This document shows positions 17,162 to 26,158 of a stretch of DNA of 33,487 nt, piece by piece. The translations under genes and the position numbers were made by a program. How positions within the stretch are numbered: position 1 is the first letter of the stretch; each line of letters starts with the position of its first letter. Origin of the DNA: CAJXII01 sp965242915 (lineage in GTDB: Bacteria; Campylobacterota; Campylobacteria; Campylobacterales; Arcobacteraceae); contig CBDETN010000010.1 in the NCBI GenBank assembly GCA_965242915.1, positions 1 to 33,487 of the forward strand, given 5' to 3'. The notes beneath the pieces are model-generated. The model was not told the origin of the DNA, searched no databases, and saw only the letters and a list, made by a program, of their open reading frames with translations.

Positions 17162-18142
17162 TTTTAAAAAATATTTATCATAAATTATCATCTCAAATCT
17201 ATATTTATTCCTAATTCTAATTGAATTTGCTCTATTCTTTCCTCTCTTTATCATCTTATTCTTACGTTTTGTGCCTTTATTTTCTTATGGGCAAATAGTT
17301 TTAGGTTGGCAGCTATACATGTAATGGTGAAATTCATATTATTCCTGAGCAGTCCTATAAACCTTGTTGTGGATTGTTTCATGCTGGTTTTTATTAAAGC
17401 AAATGAATGTTCAACTTTTGCTCTGATTTTATGTTTTGGTTTTTCATTTTCTCTTTGATTCTTTCTATCTTCATCACTCATTTTATTTCTCTCTTTAAGA
17501 CAAACATTATTTTTAATATCTTTTTCTTTTAGTAGTTCATCAATAGCTTCTGATTTATAAGCTTTATCTGCACCTAATGATTTAATATCATCACCTAATT
17601 TTTCAACAAATGTATCAACGGTAGATATATCTGAGGTATTGGCAAATGTTGTCATTGTTTCTAAAATAGCTCCTGAATCTGCATCTGTTGATATATGATT
17701 CTTATATCCTGTTGCATATTGTTTTTTACCTGCTTGATAACCTGTTCTTACATCTTTATCTATCTTTTGTTTATGCTCATAACTATCATCTTCATTTTCA
17801 ATTATCTTTTTTGAAGTTTCAATATCTTTAGTATCTTTATTTTGAATCTCATCAAGTTCTTCATTTTTAAGAGTTTTAGAGTTATAAGATTTCTTTTTTA
17901 ATAATCTTGATATTTGTTTTGATGATGGTTTTTTCTTTTGTAATTCTTCTTCAATAAGTATATCTATCGCTTTATTTAAAGCTTCAACCTTTTGTCTACT
18001 TTCACTTTTTTGTTCTTTATTTTTATTTTTGATTCTATTATTATGAGACTTTGTTAATGTTGCATCTACCAGTACATCTTTACCACCTGTTGCTATTAAT
18101 CCTGCCTTTTCAAGTTGCTTATTAATATTTGTAAAAAGTTTT
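17162..18142 (-). pseudogene. IS-A (IS5-type) transposase, 5'-truncated copy
   Basis: Copy A of the IS5-type element seen whole at 28035-29401. It keeps codons from KLFTNINKQLEKAGLIATGG to the end, including the first Asp (VLVDATLT), a Lys/Glu-rich ~75-residue insert, the KQYATGYKNHISTDADSGA block, the second Asp (LGADKAYKS) and the Glu segment (RAKVEHSFALIK). The first ~125 codons were removed exactly at the end of the next element (18143). An ORF of 306 residues persists only because that element's end supplies an ATG (18171). It lacks the 8-bp and 6-bp deletions of the 28035-29401 copy. Confidence 0.8.
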
Positions 18143-19635
18143 GAGCCACTTGCAAATTCAATAATACTCAATAGCTAATTTTTTATTTTCATCACTTTTA
18201 GTTTTAAAAAAATGATTATTTATTTTTCTTTGCGTAGTTTACACTAAATTTAGTAAATTTCTTAAAAAATCATATTTTTTCTCCATACTTTATGATTTTG
18301 ACTATAAAATTGAAGATTTTTCTATTATTTTTAATAAAAGTCATGTAATGAGTTTTAAACTTTGATGAATACAAACAGATAAAATTCCAAATGATAAAAC
18401 AGAAGCTACTTTTGTAGCTCCTTGATAATAAATTGTATTACATCCAAAGTCATCTTTTAAATATTTATTTACTCTTTCAACCATACTTCTTTGATTGTAG
18501 TGGTGTTCATCTGATGATTTAGGTAAATTTAAAAATTCAAATTTTACTTTTTCATCTTTGATAAGTTGAATCTTTTGTTTTAATTCTTTTGAGTTCTTGG
18601 GATTTATATCTATAATTGGTTTATGATTTAGTTTTTCAGAATACTCTCTAATTATATCGCTGTCATACCAAGCATCAAGTAAATCACGAAGATACATCAC
18701 TCTTTTACCAGTTTCATTGATAAGTGGAAGTGCTACTGAACTATCATGAACATTTGCACCTGAATAGAATGCTGCTATTGGTATATCTCCATCTACTGCA
18801 CTAATATGAAGTTTACCACCTATTGTAATCTCTCTGTTACCTTTAGAATTTTGTTTGACACCAACACCACAAACAGTAGATACTAAAGATAACATCTTTT
18901 TAGTAGTTTTCATCTCTTTTTGTAGTTCTAAAATCTTTGGTTTTACAGGCTCTCTCTTTTCACCTTTCTTAGGTCGTCCGACCTTATTTTTAGGCTTTTC
19001 TTCTTTCTCAATCTTTACAGGTTTTTCTCTAAGTGGTATCATAGCAGCATCTGTTGCATTGTACATAAAAACTGTATCCGATAAATATTCATTAACAAAC
19101 TTTTTATGAGTTTTTTGAGCTATTTGTAAATCACTCAATTCTTTGAATACCCTACTAAATTTAGCTTCACTTGGAATATCTATTTTATACCTCCATCCAC
19201 ACAATACTCGTAATACTCTATCGCTATGAAGTCTATCAATTAAATCTCTTGTTGTTTGCATATTGTAAACAGATTTAGCAATCATTGCTCTTGCTATCTC
19301 TATTCTATCTTTTGGAATGTTTGTAATAGTTACAACTGTTACATTCTTTTCAATTTGAGCAAAGTCTAAAATCTTTATTAGTTTCTCTTCTTTGGTACTT
19401 AATGTTCCTAATTGTTCTTTTATTTCAGGAAACAAACAATTTTCAAGGTTTAGAATTTTAGTCCACATTTTAGATAGGTTTGTAGATAATTTTGGTAAAA
19501 TATTTGTCATAAGTTGAATCTCTTTTCTGTTAAATTTTATGGTATAAAATTATAACTTATCTGAAATTAGATTTCAACTTTTTGTAACAAAAATGAATTA
19601 AATTATGAGCTTTTTTGTGAATTTGCAAGTGGCTC
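18143..19635 (-). mobile_element. Intact 1.49-kb DDE insertion sequence
   Basis: Bounded by perfect 18-bp inverted repeats GAGCCACTTGCAAATTCA (18143-18160, and its complement at 19618-19635). One gene fills most of it. Both ends look intact. The flanks (TTTT on the left, ACTT on the right) show no clear target duplication. The left neighbour is a truncated IS-A, which fits an adjacent deletion after insertion. A ~180-bp noncoding tail (18161-18340) includes the dyad TTTACACTAAATTTAGTAAA. Confidence 0.85.
18341..19510 (-). CDS. DDE transposase (IS4/IS5-like superfamily)
   Basis: An open 389-residue transposase. Visible elements: a helical N-terminus with LRVLCGWRYKIDIPSEAKFS, the first Asp in YNATDAAMIPLRE, a basic linker with an AT-hook-like GRPKKGEKRE (~residues 178-187), the core SAVDGDIPIAAFYSG, a second acidic segment LLDAWYDSDI, and the Glu in MVERVNKYLKDDFG. 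It has no close relative elsewhere in the window. Exact IS family not assigned. It is the only element of the 11.6-19.6 kb cluster with both intact ends and an intact gene. Confidence 0.75.
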   Translation of the reverse strand: MTNILPKLSTNLSKMWTKILNLENCLFPEIKEQLGTLSTKEEKLIKILDFAQIEKNVTVVTITNIPKDRIEIARAMIAKSVYNMQTTRDLIDRLHSDRVLRVLCGWRYKIDIPSEAKFSRVFKELSDLQIAQKTHKKFVNEYLSDTVFMYNATDAAMIPLREKPVKIEKEEKPKNKVGRPKKGEKREPVKPKILELQKEMKTTKKMLSLVSTVCGVGVKQNSKGNREITIGGKLHISAVDGDIPIAAFYSGANVHDSSVALPLINETGKRVMYLRDLLDAWYDSDIIREYSEKLNHKPIIDINPKNSKELKQKIQLIKDEKVKFEFLNLPKSSDEHHYNQRSMVERVNKYLKDDFGCNTIYYQGATKVASVLSFGILSVCIHQSLKLIT

Positions 19636-19655
19636 ACTTTATAAAAAATTAAATT

Positions 19656-20963
19656 TTAATTATGTCTTAATTGATAAGTTATATCTCCAGCTCCAACACC
19701 TAATATAATACCATCTTCAAAAGTCTTAAAAACTTCTCCATCTTTCATTAATTCTACTTTATCTTCATTTGCTCTTAAACTTTCGGCAAATATTGGATTA
19801 TATTGAGCAAACTCTTTTTGAAAATCTATATCTATTTTTTGTTCACCTGGAATTGTCCAAATTGGTAAAATTACAAGTTCATCACATCTCTTAAAACATT
19901 TTTTAAAACCCTCTAAATTATCATTTGTTCGAGAGTATTTATGTGGTTGCCAAATAACAACTCTTCTATTCATATTTGTAAGATTATCATAAATTTCTAC
20001 TGATTTTAATGTAGCTTCAATCTCAGTTGGATGATGAGCGTAATCATCAATCACTACCATTTTTTTATTTTTTTGAACAATATCAAATCTTTTTTTAATA
20101 CCAATATAATTTTTTAGATTTTCTCTAATTACTTCAATACTTATTTCATTTAAAGCTGCTATTATCGCTAAAGAAGCATCAATTGCAATATGATAACCAA
20201 AACCCCAAACTTCAAAAGAACCATAATCTTTTAAATCAAATTTAGTAGTAGGCTCCCCATCTTTTAATAAATATGCAAGATTTTTTATATCAACACTTGG
20301 ATATAAAAATGTAGCTTTTTTTATATTTAATTTTTTTATATATTCATCTTCTCCATTTAAAACTCTTACTTTTGCCAAATCTATAAATTTTTCATATGAT
20401 TCAAAAAATTTATCATAATCATAATGGTAATACTCCATATGTTCAGGCTCAGCATTTGTAACAATTGCACAATAAGGATTTGATAATAAAAAACTAGCAT
20501 CAGATTCATCGGCTTCAAAAGCAAGTATATCACTCATATATCTAAAGTTTGAACCAAAATCTTTAGAAATCGCACCAATTAAAGCAGAAGAGTTTAGAAT
20601 GGAAGCTAAAATTGCAGTTGTTGTAGATTTTCCATGAGCTCCTGCAACACAATAGTTCTTTTTATCTCCTAAAATGATTGGTAAAGCTTCTTTTCTTGAA
20701 AGTGTTCTTATTTGTTTTAATCTAGCTTCTATTAGTTCTGGGTTTTCATCAGTTACTGCTGCTGAATAAATTACTAAGTCAAAATTTTCATCTATATTAT
20801 CAACACTTTGAGGACAGGATACTTTAATACCTTCATTTACTAATTCTTGTGTGATTGGTGAACTTTTTGTATCAGAACCAGAAACTTCATAACCATCGTT
20901 TTTTAAAAATCTAGCTAATGCTGAAAGTCCAATTCCACCTATTCCTATAAAATGTACTTTCAT
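19656..20963 (-). CDS. murC: UDP-N-acetylmuramate--L-alanine ligase
   Basis: Cytoplasmic Mur ligase that adds L-Ala to UDP-MurNAc using ATP, the first peptide step of peptidoglycan synthesis. 435 residues, typical. The N-terminal UDP-binding Rossmann domain starts HFIGIGGIGLSALARFL, the ATP loop is AGAHGKSTTT near residue 109, the central domain carries NAEPEHMEYYH, and the C-terminal domain has VVIDDYAHHPTEI. It is complete although its downstream DNA begins with an insertion sequence only 20 bp away. Last gene of the minus-strand operon. Confidence 0.95.
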   Translation of the reverse strand: MKVHFIGIGGIGLSALARFLKNDGYEVSGSDTKSSPITQELVNEGIKVSCPQSVDNIDENFDLVIYSAAVTDENPELIEARLKQIRTLSRKEALPIILGDKKNYCVAGAHGKSTTTAILASILNSSALIGAISKDFGSNFRYMSDILAFEADESDASFLLSNPYCAIVTNAEPEHMEYYHYDYDKFFESYEKFIDLAKVRVLNGEDEYIKKLNIKKATFLYPSVDIKNLAYLLKDGEPTTKFDLKDYGSFEVWGFGYHIAIDASLAIIAALNEISIEVIRENLKNYIGIKKRFDIVQKNKKMVVIDDYAHHPTEIEATLKSVEIYDNLTNMNRRVVIWQPHKYSRTNDNLEGFKKCFKRCDELVILPIWTIPGEQKIDIDFQKEFAQYNPIFAESLRANEDKVELMKDGEVFKTFEDGIILGVGAGDITYQLRHN

Positions 20964-20982
20964 TATTTATCCAATAAATGTT

Positions 20983-21537
20983 TTAATTTTTTATACTCTT
21001 TTTAAGAGTCTCTTTATTTAATTCTAAATATTCTTTTAAGTCATAATTAAACTCTGTTATAAAATATCCATATGTTTCATTATCCCCATAAGTTTCTAAG
21101 TTTACATCTTTTTTATAAAAATTATCTAAACTTGTATTTGTTGATAGGGCAATAAGATGTGCATTTAAAGAAGATAATAAAATATCATCATCTAAAATAT
21201 TTGATAAAACAAATAATAAATTTTTTGCCCCATCGAAGTTATTATAACTCCACTTTTCAATTGCATGTTCATAAAAAGCTCTTACATAAAAAAGATTATC
21301 ATCTTCAAGATTAAGTTTTTTATTTTCATCTATAATTATTTGAACCTCATCAAAAGTAATTTGTAAAATATTTTTATAAACTTCATTAATTTTTGTTTCA
21401 TCTATATCTAAAAAAGAATCTAATACTTCGTAAAGAGCAGATATATTTTTTGTACTTATTGCATCAGTTTTTGTCTTTTCTAAATATTTCAAAAACTCTG
21501 GATTTGTTCTTGCTTCTTGAAGTTGCTCTTTATGCAT
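20983..21537 (-). CDS. Conserved-looking hypothetical protein
   Basis: A 184-residue acidic, helical protein (MHKEQLQEARTNPEFLKYLE at the start) with no signal peptide or membrane segment. I do not recognise a family. The pattern of amphipathic helices suggests a TPR-like or other all-helical fold, but no repeat is clear. The start is best placed at ATG 21537, inside the end of the aminotransferase gene (8-bp overlap); a TTG just before it is the alternative. It lies between dapC and murC, so a role in envelope synthesis is possible by context only. Confidence 0.7.
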   Translation of the reverse strand: MHKEQLQEARTNPEFLKYLEKTKTDAISTKNISALYEVLDSFLDIDETKINEVYKNILQITFDEVQIIIDENKKLNLEDDNLFYVRAFYEHAIEKWSYNNFDGAKNLLFVLSNILDDDILLSSLNAHLIALSTNTSLDNFYKKDVNLETYGDNETYGYFITEFNYDLKEYLELNKETLKKSIKN

Positions 21538-22660
21538 CAATAAAATCCTTAAGTCTTAATAGTATTTCTTTAGTTTTATGTTCATTTTCAACTAAAGCAA
21601 TTCTTACATAATTTTTTCCAATACCATTTCGTCCTAAAAAACTTCCAGGTAATACTTTTACATGTTTTTCTTTAAATAGATTTTTTGTAAACTCTAATTC
21701 ATCTTCTACCTCAAGCCAGATATAAAATGTTGCTTTTGGTATTTTTGTTCCTAAAATATCTCTTGCTAGTTCAAAGTTTTTTCTATATATTTTTCTAAAC
21801 TTTTCTACATGGTCTTGATCATTCCAAGCAAGCATTGCTGCTTTTTGTAAAGGAATAGGTGAAGCACAACCTACATAAGTTCTATATTTCATATAAGCTT
21901 TTAAGATATCTTCATCTCCTGCAATAAAACCACTTCTTAGCCCTGGAGCAGAGCTTCTTTTTGAAACTGAGTTCATAACTAAGATATTTTTAAACTCTTT
22001 ATTTCCAACATCTATACTAGCTTCTAATAATGAAGCTGGTTTATCATTTTCATTAAAATATATTTCAGAATAGCACTCATCATTTATTAAAATAAAATCA
22101 AACTCTAAAGCTTTTTTAACCCATACAGCTAACTCATCTTTAGTCATTTCAGCTGATGTTGGATTATTTGGGTAATTTAATATTACTAAATCACATTTTT
22201 CCAACTCTTTATCACTAAGATTTGCTTTAAAGTTATTTTCCTTAGTTAAATCAATATGAATAACTTCCGCCCTACTAGCAAGCGCAGCTCCTTCATAAAT
22301 TTGGTAAAAAGGGTTTGTAAAAGCAATTGTTGGTTTTTTTATATCAAATAAAGCAAATTGAGGGAAGTTAAAAAGAACTTCTCTTGTTCCAAATGTAGGA
22401 ATTAGTTGATTCATTTTTAATTGTACGTTAAATCTTAATTGTACAAAATTTATCATAGCTTCTTTAAGTTCAGGTAAACCCCTACTCGCAGGGTATTTTT
22501 GTAAAAATGATGTTGAATTTTTTAAAGCTTCTTGGATAAAAGAAGGAGTCTTAAATTTAGGTTCACCTATAGTTAAAGCTACTAAGTCATACTCTTTATT
22601 AGGAGTAATATCTGCTAATAATTCATTTAATCTTTCAAATGGATATTGTTCAAATTTCAT
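21530..22660 (-). CDS. dapC: Class I/II PLP aminotransferase, probably succinyldiaminopimelate transaminase
   Basis: Fold-type I aminotransferase of 376 residues. The PLP-lysine motif is SVSKRSSAPGLRSGF near residue 233. Other conserved points are the NYPNNPTS loop (near 165-172), the Asp of INDECYSE, and the C-terminal Arg in YVRIALVE. Enzymes of this type beside murC in Campylobacterota are annotated as DapC, which makes N-succinyl-LL-2,6-diaminopimelate for lysine and peptidoglycan. The assignment is by family and neighbour; an aspartate or other aminotransferase role is not excluded. AGGG precedes the ATG, 8 bp after the upstream gene. Confidence 0.8.
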   Translation of the reverse strand: MKFEQYPFERLNELLADITPNKEYDLVALTIGEPKFKTPSFIQEALKNSTSFLQKYPASRGLPELKEAMINFVQLRFNVQLKMNQLIPTFGTREVLFNFPQFALFDIKKPTIAFTNPFYQIYEGAALASRAEVIHIDLTKENNFKANLSDKELEKCDLVILNYPNNPTSAEMTKDELAVWVKKALEFDFILINDECYSEIYFNENDKPASLLEASIDVGNKEFKNILVMNSVSKRSSAPGLRSGFIAGDEDILKAYMKYRTYVGCASPIPLQKAAMLAWNDQDHVEKFRKIYRKNFELARDILGTKIPKATFYIWLEVEDELEFTKNLFKEKHVKVLPGSFLGRNGIGKNYVRIALVENEHKTKEILLRLKDFIDA

Positions 22661-22668
22661 TTTTTCCC

Positions 22669-24096
22669 TTATTTTTCTATAATTGGTATTAATAGTTGAC
22701 TATATTTTTTTAAATCAAAAGAGATTAAATCAGGATTTGTATATAAAAATTTCCAAGAAAATCTTTTATTAAACATATCCTCTTTTAAAGGTAATACTTG
22801 CAAGGTATTTGTCTGTTTCTTTAGCTCTCTAATTGGATTTTTTTCGTCTGATATTATTTCAACTTTTTGATTAAATATTTTTGCTAAATTTTCAAAATGA
22901 TCAAGTAATCTAGTTTTATCTTCATTATGACCTATTGGATCCATATCAAATATTCTTGTTTTTGTTTTCAGTTGACTAGAAACATCAAAAACTACAGGAG
23001 ATATCTGCTCATAAGAGTTTACATCATTGATTAAAACAACAGTTTTTTTAATTCCCCCAACTAAGTCATTGCCTAATTTAAAAATAGGAATTTTAAAATC
23101 TAAAACATCTTTAATATTTTTTTTATTCTTAAACATCTCATTTGCTAAAATCAACATTCCAATATCAAAAGTTTTTACATCACCTTTAAGAAGTTTTATC
23201 ATTCCTAAATCATGATAATCCATTTTGATTTCAATACTATCATTATCACTAAAACTATATTTTATTAAGTTCATTATTCCAACCGTTGTAGGTCTTGTAA
23301 TTCTTACAATAAGTTTTTTATTTTTTAATCTTTTATTTAAATATATAACTTCTGCAATTATATCAATTACTCTTTGCTTATTATACAAATAAAGATCAAG
23401 ATATAAATATATATTATGACCAAAAGGCATAGGAAATTGACCTTGTGATTTGCCTATTGCATTATAAACTTGCATTAGTACAGTTGGTTTTCCAATAACC
23501 AAAATTATATCATTTGGTTTTAAAATTAGTGAAAATTTAATGTTTATAAGATGCTGATTTCTATATAAACCAAATATTTTCCACTCATTTTGTTCAATTG
23601 AACCAATATATCTATAAGCATATGAGCTACCAAAGGGAATCGTAATTTCCATAATCTCACCTTGCTTAAGACCAATATTCTGAGCCATAACTGGCATATT
23701 TGGTAATCTCTCAACCATACCATTAGCCAAAACTTCAATTCCCTTATAAATACTTACATAAGGATCTTCTAATTCAATACCCCAATAGTCTAAAATTGTG
23801 ATTTGAAGATTACTTTTATTTGCTTTGATATTTTTAATTACATTTAATATTTCATCTTTTGAATTTAATGAAACTAGTGCTTCTGAGTGAACATTTTTAT
23901 CCAATACCATTGCTAATTTAGATTCAGAAGTTGGGTCGAACTTATAAAATGTAAAATTTGAAGCTTTCTGTTTAGGTAATATCGAATCATTCATATAAAC
24001 AATATCATAACTATTATCACGGCTATTTGCTTCAAAAATTCGTTGCATGAGTTTTTTTGCAACTATACCATCAAGGATTACTAATATTTTTTTCAT
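22669..24096 (-). CDS. COG3400-type TrkA-like protein
   Basis: A 475-residue cytoplasmic protein. The first ~120 residues form a degenerate Rossmann/TrkA-N-like domain (MKKILVILDGIVAKKLMQRI). A TrkA-C (RCK-C)-like module lies around residues 150-215 (MEITIPFGSSYAYRYIG and LILKPNDIILVIGKP). The C-terminal half looks like a second regulatory domain. No membrane segment, so it is not a channel itself but may regulate potassium or another cation transporter. It heads the dapC - murC operon. A TATAAT six bases before the ATG and no ribosome site suggest a leaderless transcript. Confidence 0.7.
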   Translation of the reverse strand: MKKILVILDGIVAKKLMQRIFEANSRDNSYDIVYMNDSILPKQKASNFTFYKFDPTSESKLAMVLDKNVHSEALVSLNSKDEILNVIKNIKANKSNLQITILDYWGIELEDPYVSIYKGIEVLANGMVERLPNMPVMAQNIGLKQGEIMEITIPFGSSYAYRYIGSIEQNEWKIFGLYRNQHLINIKFSLILKPNDIILVIGKPTVLMQVYNAIGKSQGQFPMPFGHNIYLYLDLYLYNKQRVIDIIAEVIYLNKRLKNKKLIVRITRPTTVGIMNLIKYSFSDNDSIEIKMDYHDLGMIKLLKGDVKTFDIGMLILANEMFKNKKNIKDVLDFKIPIFKLGNDLVGGIKKTVVLINDVNSYEQISPVVFDVSSQLKTKTRIFDMDPIGHNEDKTRLLDHFENLAKIFNQKVEIISDEKNPIRELKKQTNTLQVLPLKEDMFNKRFSWKFLYTNPDLISFDLKKYSQLLIPIIEK

Positions 24097-24101
24097 GTAC
24101 C

Positions 24102-24107
24102 ATTATA
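24102..24107 (-). promoter_or_regulatory. Probable -10 box giving a leaderless transcript
   Basis: The minus strand reads TATAATGGTACATG, with the -10 hexamer ending 5 nt before the ATG at 24096. A start site 6-7 nt after the hexamer would fall on or next to the ATG. No Shine-Dalgarno is present. This is the only good -10 in the 24097-24180 gap. Confidence 0.5.
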
Positions 24108-24178
24108 ACTAAAAGTATTAAATTTTATATTCTACCAACGAAAATCCAATTTCTATACCTTAAGATTGATATTTTATT

Positions 24179-24366
24179 ATCTGATGTTACGATAATCTAA
24201 ATTTTAAGATTTAATAGAATTGTTACAATATTGATTAAAATTATTATATTTAACTTGCTAATATGATCCTTAAAACCTACAAAAATATACTTTATAAATT
24301 ACCAATAAACCCTTTGTTTATCGTATTTACAAGCATTTTGAAACCACTATTTAGATATAATACATA
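24179..24366 (+). repeat. Direct repeat, unit 1 of 2 (~188 bp)
   Basis: Nearly identical to 27563-27750 in the same orientation. The first ~84 bp are identical, and the rest differs at about four positions. It contains the small ORF at 24263-24367. Its right edge is the IS at 24365. It is not part of any IS recognised here, as neither copy ends in terminal repeats. Confidence 0.85.
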
Positions 24367-24367
24367 G
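24263..24367 (+). CDS. Putative 34-residue cationic hydrophobic peptide (copy 1)
   Basis: The ORF starts MILKTYKNILYKLPINPLFI and continues VFTSILKPLFRYNT. It has several Lys/Arg, no acidic residues, and a hydrophobic core at residues ~17-30 broken by prolines. No ribosome site is visible. A possible promoter TTGTTA-N19-TATATT (24220-24250) ends 12 nt before the ATG, so a very short leader is possible. The stop (TAG 24365-24367) overlaps the first bases of the following IS, so this copy may be slightly truncated. A paralogue of 36 residues is at 27647-27757. Size and charge resemble type I toxin peptides such as the AapA family of Campylobacterota, but there is no sequence proof. Confidence 0.35.
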   Translation: MILKTYKNILYKLPINPLFIVFTSILKPLFRYNT

Positions 24368-25920
24368 TCAGTCCTGAAAAAACCACTTTAAAAAGAGTAA
24401 TCTAATTTTAATTCAATCATATTTTATAAAAACCTAAATTTTATTATCAACAATAGTTGATATAAAGATGTTAATCTTTGTATCTCTTGTGTAGATTCTA
24501 GTACTAGATTAAAATCTTGTATAAAAAGTGCATAAAAGTAGATATTCATCCACTTTTTAAGATTAAAGGCAGTAGCTGAGAGTAAGAGATTTATTTCATC
24601 CCCTTTAAAACCTTTTAAATAATTTCTCTCCATTCTATAATCAGATTTCATATGACCAATGATTGGCTCAATAGCAGCTCTTCGTTTAAACTTCTCTCTT
24701 TTAATATTGATTTGTTCTTTACTGTCTCTTTTTAATCTTAGCCCTGGTATTGATATTGAAATAGTATTATTATTTATTGTTACTTCTTTTGTTCCTCTAT
24801 ATCCTCTATCACAGATAGCTTCTGTGATAACTTTATCTCCAATATTTGATATTGCATTAGCAAGTACTTCATCTAAAGTTTTAGAATCATGTATATTCGT
24901 TTTATGTGCAGATACTCCTATAATGATAGAAGTAGTTTTAGTAGTAACTATTGAAGCTTTAGTTCCAAATTCATATCCTTTATGGTCTTTGCCTTTATTA
25001 ATTGCATAAGCATCTATCTCATGAAGTGAATATATTTTATTGGGAGTATTTTTCTCTTGTTTTAAAACTCTATTAAAAAGGTAAAAAGAGTGTGCATATT
25101 TATTATGAAGCTCTAAATTATCATCAAACTTTCTATCTATATCTCGTAAAACTATCATTGCAATTGCTCTTAATCTTTTCATAGCTCCAAGTGCTTTTTT
25201 GAGTTTCTTTGGATGTCTAAAAAATCTTAGTTGAATTCGTAATTCTTTAATTTCTTTGATAAAACTTCGTCTTAATTTAATATTTTCTTTTTTTGCTATT
25301 TTTAATAGTTTCACTATTATTTTAATAGCTAACTTACCATCTGTGGGAAAAGTCATATTACTCTCTTGTACTGTACTATCAACTATTACTTGTGATTCTT
25401 TAGCATTATCCCCATGTAACTCAACACTGCATTTAAAAATAAATTCAAATCCATCTTTACCAATTCTATTTCTAAATTTTACTAACTCTGTTGCATGACA
25501 AGGTAAGCTAGGTGTATATTCAGTAAAACCACAAAAATATTGTAAGTAAGGGTTCTGCTTCCACTCTTCAACAATTCTTTCATCGGATAAGTTTTTTAGC
25601 TGTTTTAGAAGTAATAATCCTACCATTAATCTAATAGGCTTATTAGGTCTTCCTACTTTATCATTTTTATAATATTTTTTAAATTTAGATTCTATTTTCG
25701 ACCAAGGAAAAGTATCTGCTAAAACGATTAAAGAATCTTTTGAATCTAGCATATCCATAAAAGAACCACTGAAGAGATTTTTTTGCATATTTCGACCACT
25801 TTTTAGTTGATTTTACGAGTTTATCGTAATTTTACTATATTTTTTATGTTGATATTATAGCTATAAAGTGATGATAAACCCCTTAAAATAAGGGATTGTT
25901 TGGTTTTTCAGGACTGACTA
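24365..25920 (-). mobile_element. IS5-superfamily element (IS1182-like), 1.56 kb
   Basis: Inverted ends TAGTCAGTCCTGAAAAACCA (25901-25920 on the minus strand) and the same with one extra A at 24365-24385. A hairpin CCCTTA-aaa-TAAGGG at 25880-25894, followed by a T-rich stretch on the plus strand, may insulate the element. The flanks do not show a clean duplication: the left flank is the peptide repeat and the right is an IS-A fragment, so the borders were rearranged after insertion. Confidence 0.75.
24424..25788 (-). CDS. IS5/IS1182-type transposase
   Basis: An open 454-residue transposase. It has an N-terminal DUF772-like region (RLMVGLLLLKQLKNLSDERI, QYFCGFTEYTPSLPCHATEL), the first Asp in QVIVDSTVQESNMTFPTDGK, a long basic helical insert (~residues 165-245), then YEFGTKASIVTTK, the second Asp in AICDRGYRG, and the Glu in RRAAIEPIIGHMKSDYR. 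All three acidic residues are visible and no break is seen, so it may be functional. Single copy in the window. Confidence 0.8.
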   Translation of the reverse strand: MQKNLFSGSFMDMLDSKDSLIVLADTFPWSKIESKFKKYYKNDKVGRPNKPIRLMVGLLLLKQLKNLSDERIVEEWKQNPYLQYFCGFTEYTPSLPCHATELVKFRNRIGKDGFEFIFKCSVELHGDNAKESQVIVDSTVQESNMTFPTDGKLAIKIIVKLLKIAKKENIKLRRSFIKEIKELRIQLRFFRHPKKLKKALGAMKRLRAIAMIVLRDIDRKFDDNLELHNKYAHSFYLFNRVLKQEKNTPNKIYSLHEIDAYAINKGKDHKGYEFGTKASIVTTKTTSIIIGVSAHKTNIHDSKTLDEVLANAISNIGDKVITEAICDRGYRGTKEVTINNNTISISIPGLRLKRDSKEQINIKREKFKRRAAIEPIIGHMKSDYRMERNYLKGFKGDEINLLLSATAFNLKKWMNIYFYALFIQDFNLVLESTQEIQRLTSLYQLLLIIKFRFL

Positions 25921-26158
25921 AGTAAGATTTTAAACATTAATATTTGATCATATGCTTGTACTCCACATACATTTTTACTTCCTGTTCCATTCTTCTTTAA
26001 TACAGGTCTTAATTTATTAAAATCTATTATAGAATCTAATTGTTTTAAAAAAGAATCTACATATTCTAATCTATCATTAAGAGCATAATCTGAAAAAGAG
26101 AGGTTTGAATCTTTAAATGCCAATTTATTACCTTTTTGCTTAAATATCTTTAATTTAT
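25921..26158 (-). pseudogene. IS-A 5' fragment (copy C)
   Basis: Only the upstream region and about the first 67 codons of the IS-A transposase remain, starting at TTG 26121-26123 (AFKDSNLSFSDYALNDRLEY), with AAGGTAATAAA upstream. It runs into the 1.56-kb IS end at 25920 on its 3' side and IS5 copy 2 at 26159 on its 5' side. The sequence matches 29164-29401 and, inverted, 33145 onward. Confidence 0.85.

Noticed and set aside
17251..18171. A 306-residue intact transposase
   Set aside because: The frame is open but its start comes from the neighbouring IS and the first ~125 codons of IS-A are missing, so it is a truncated copy.
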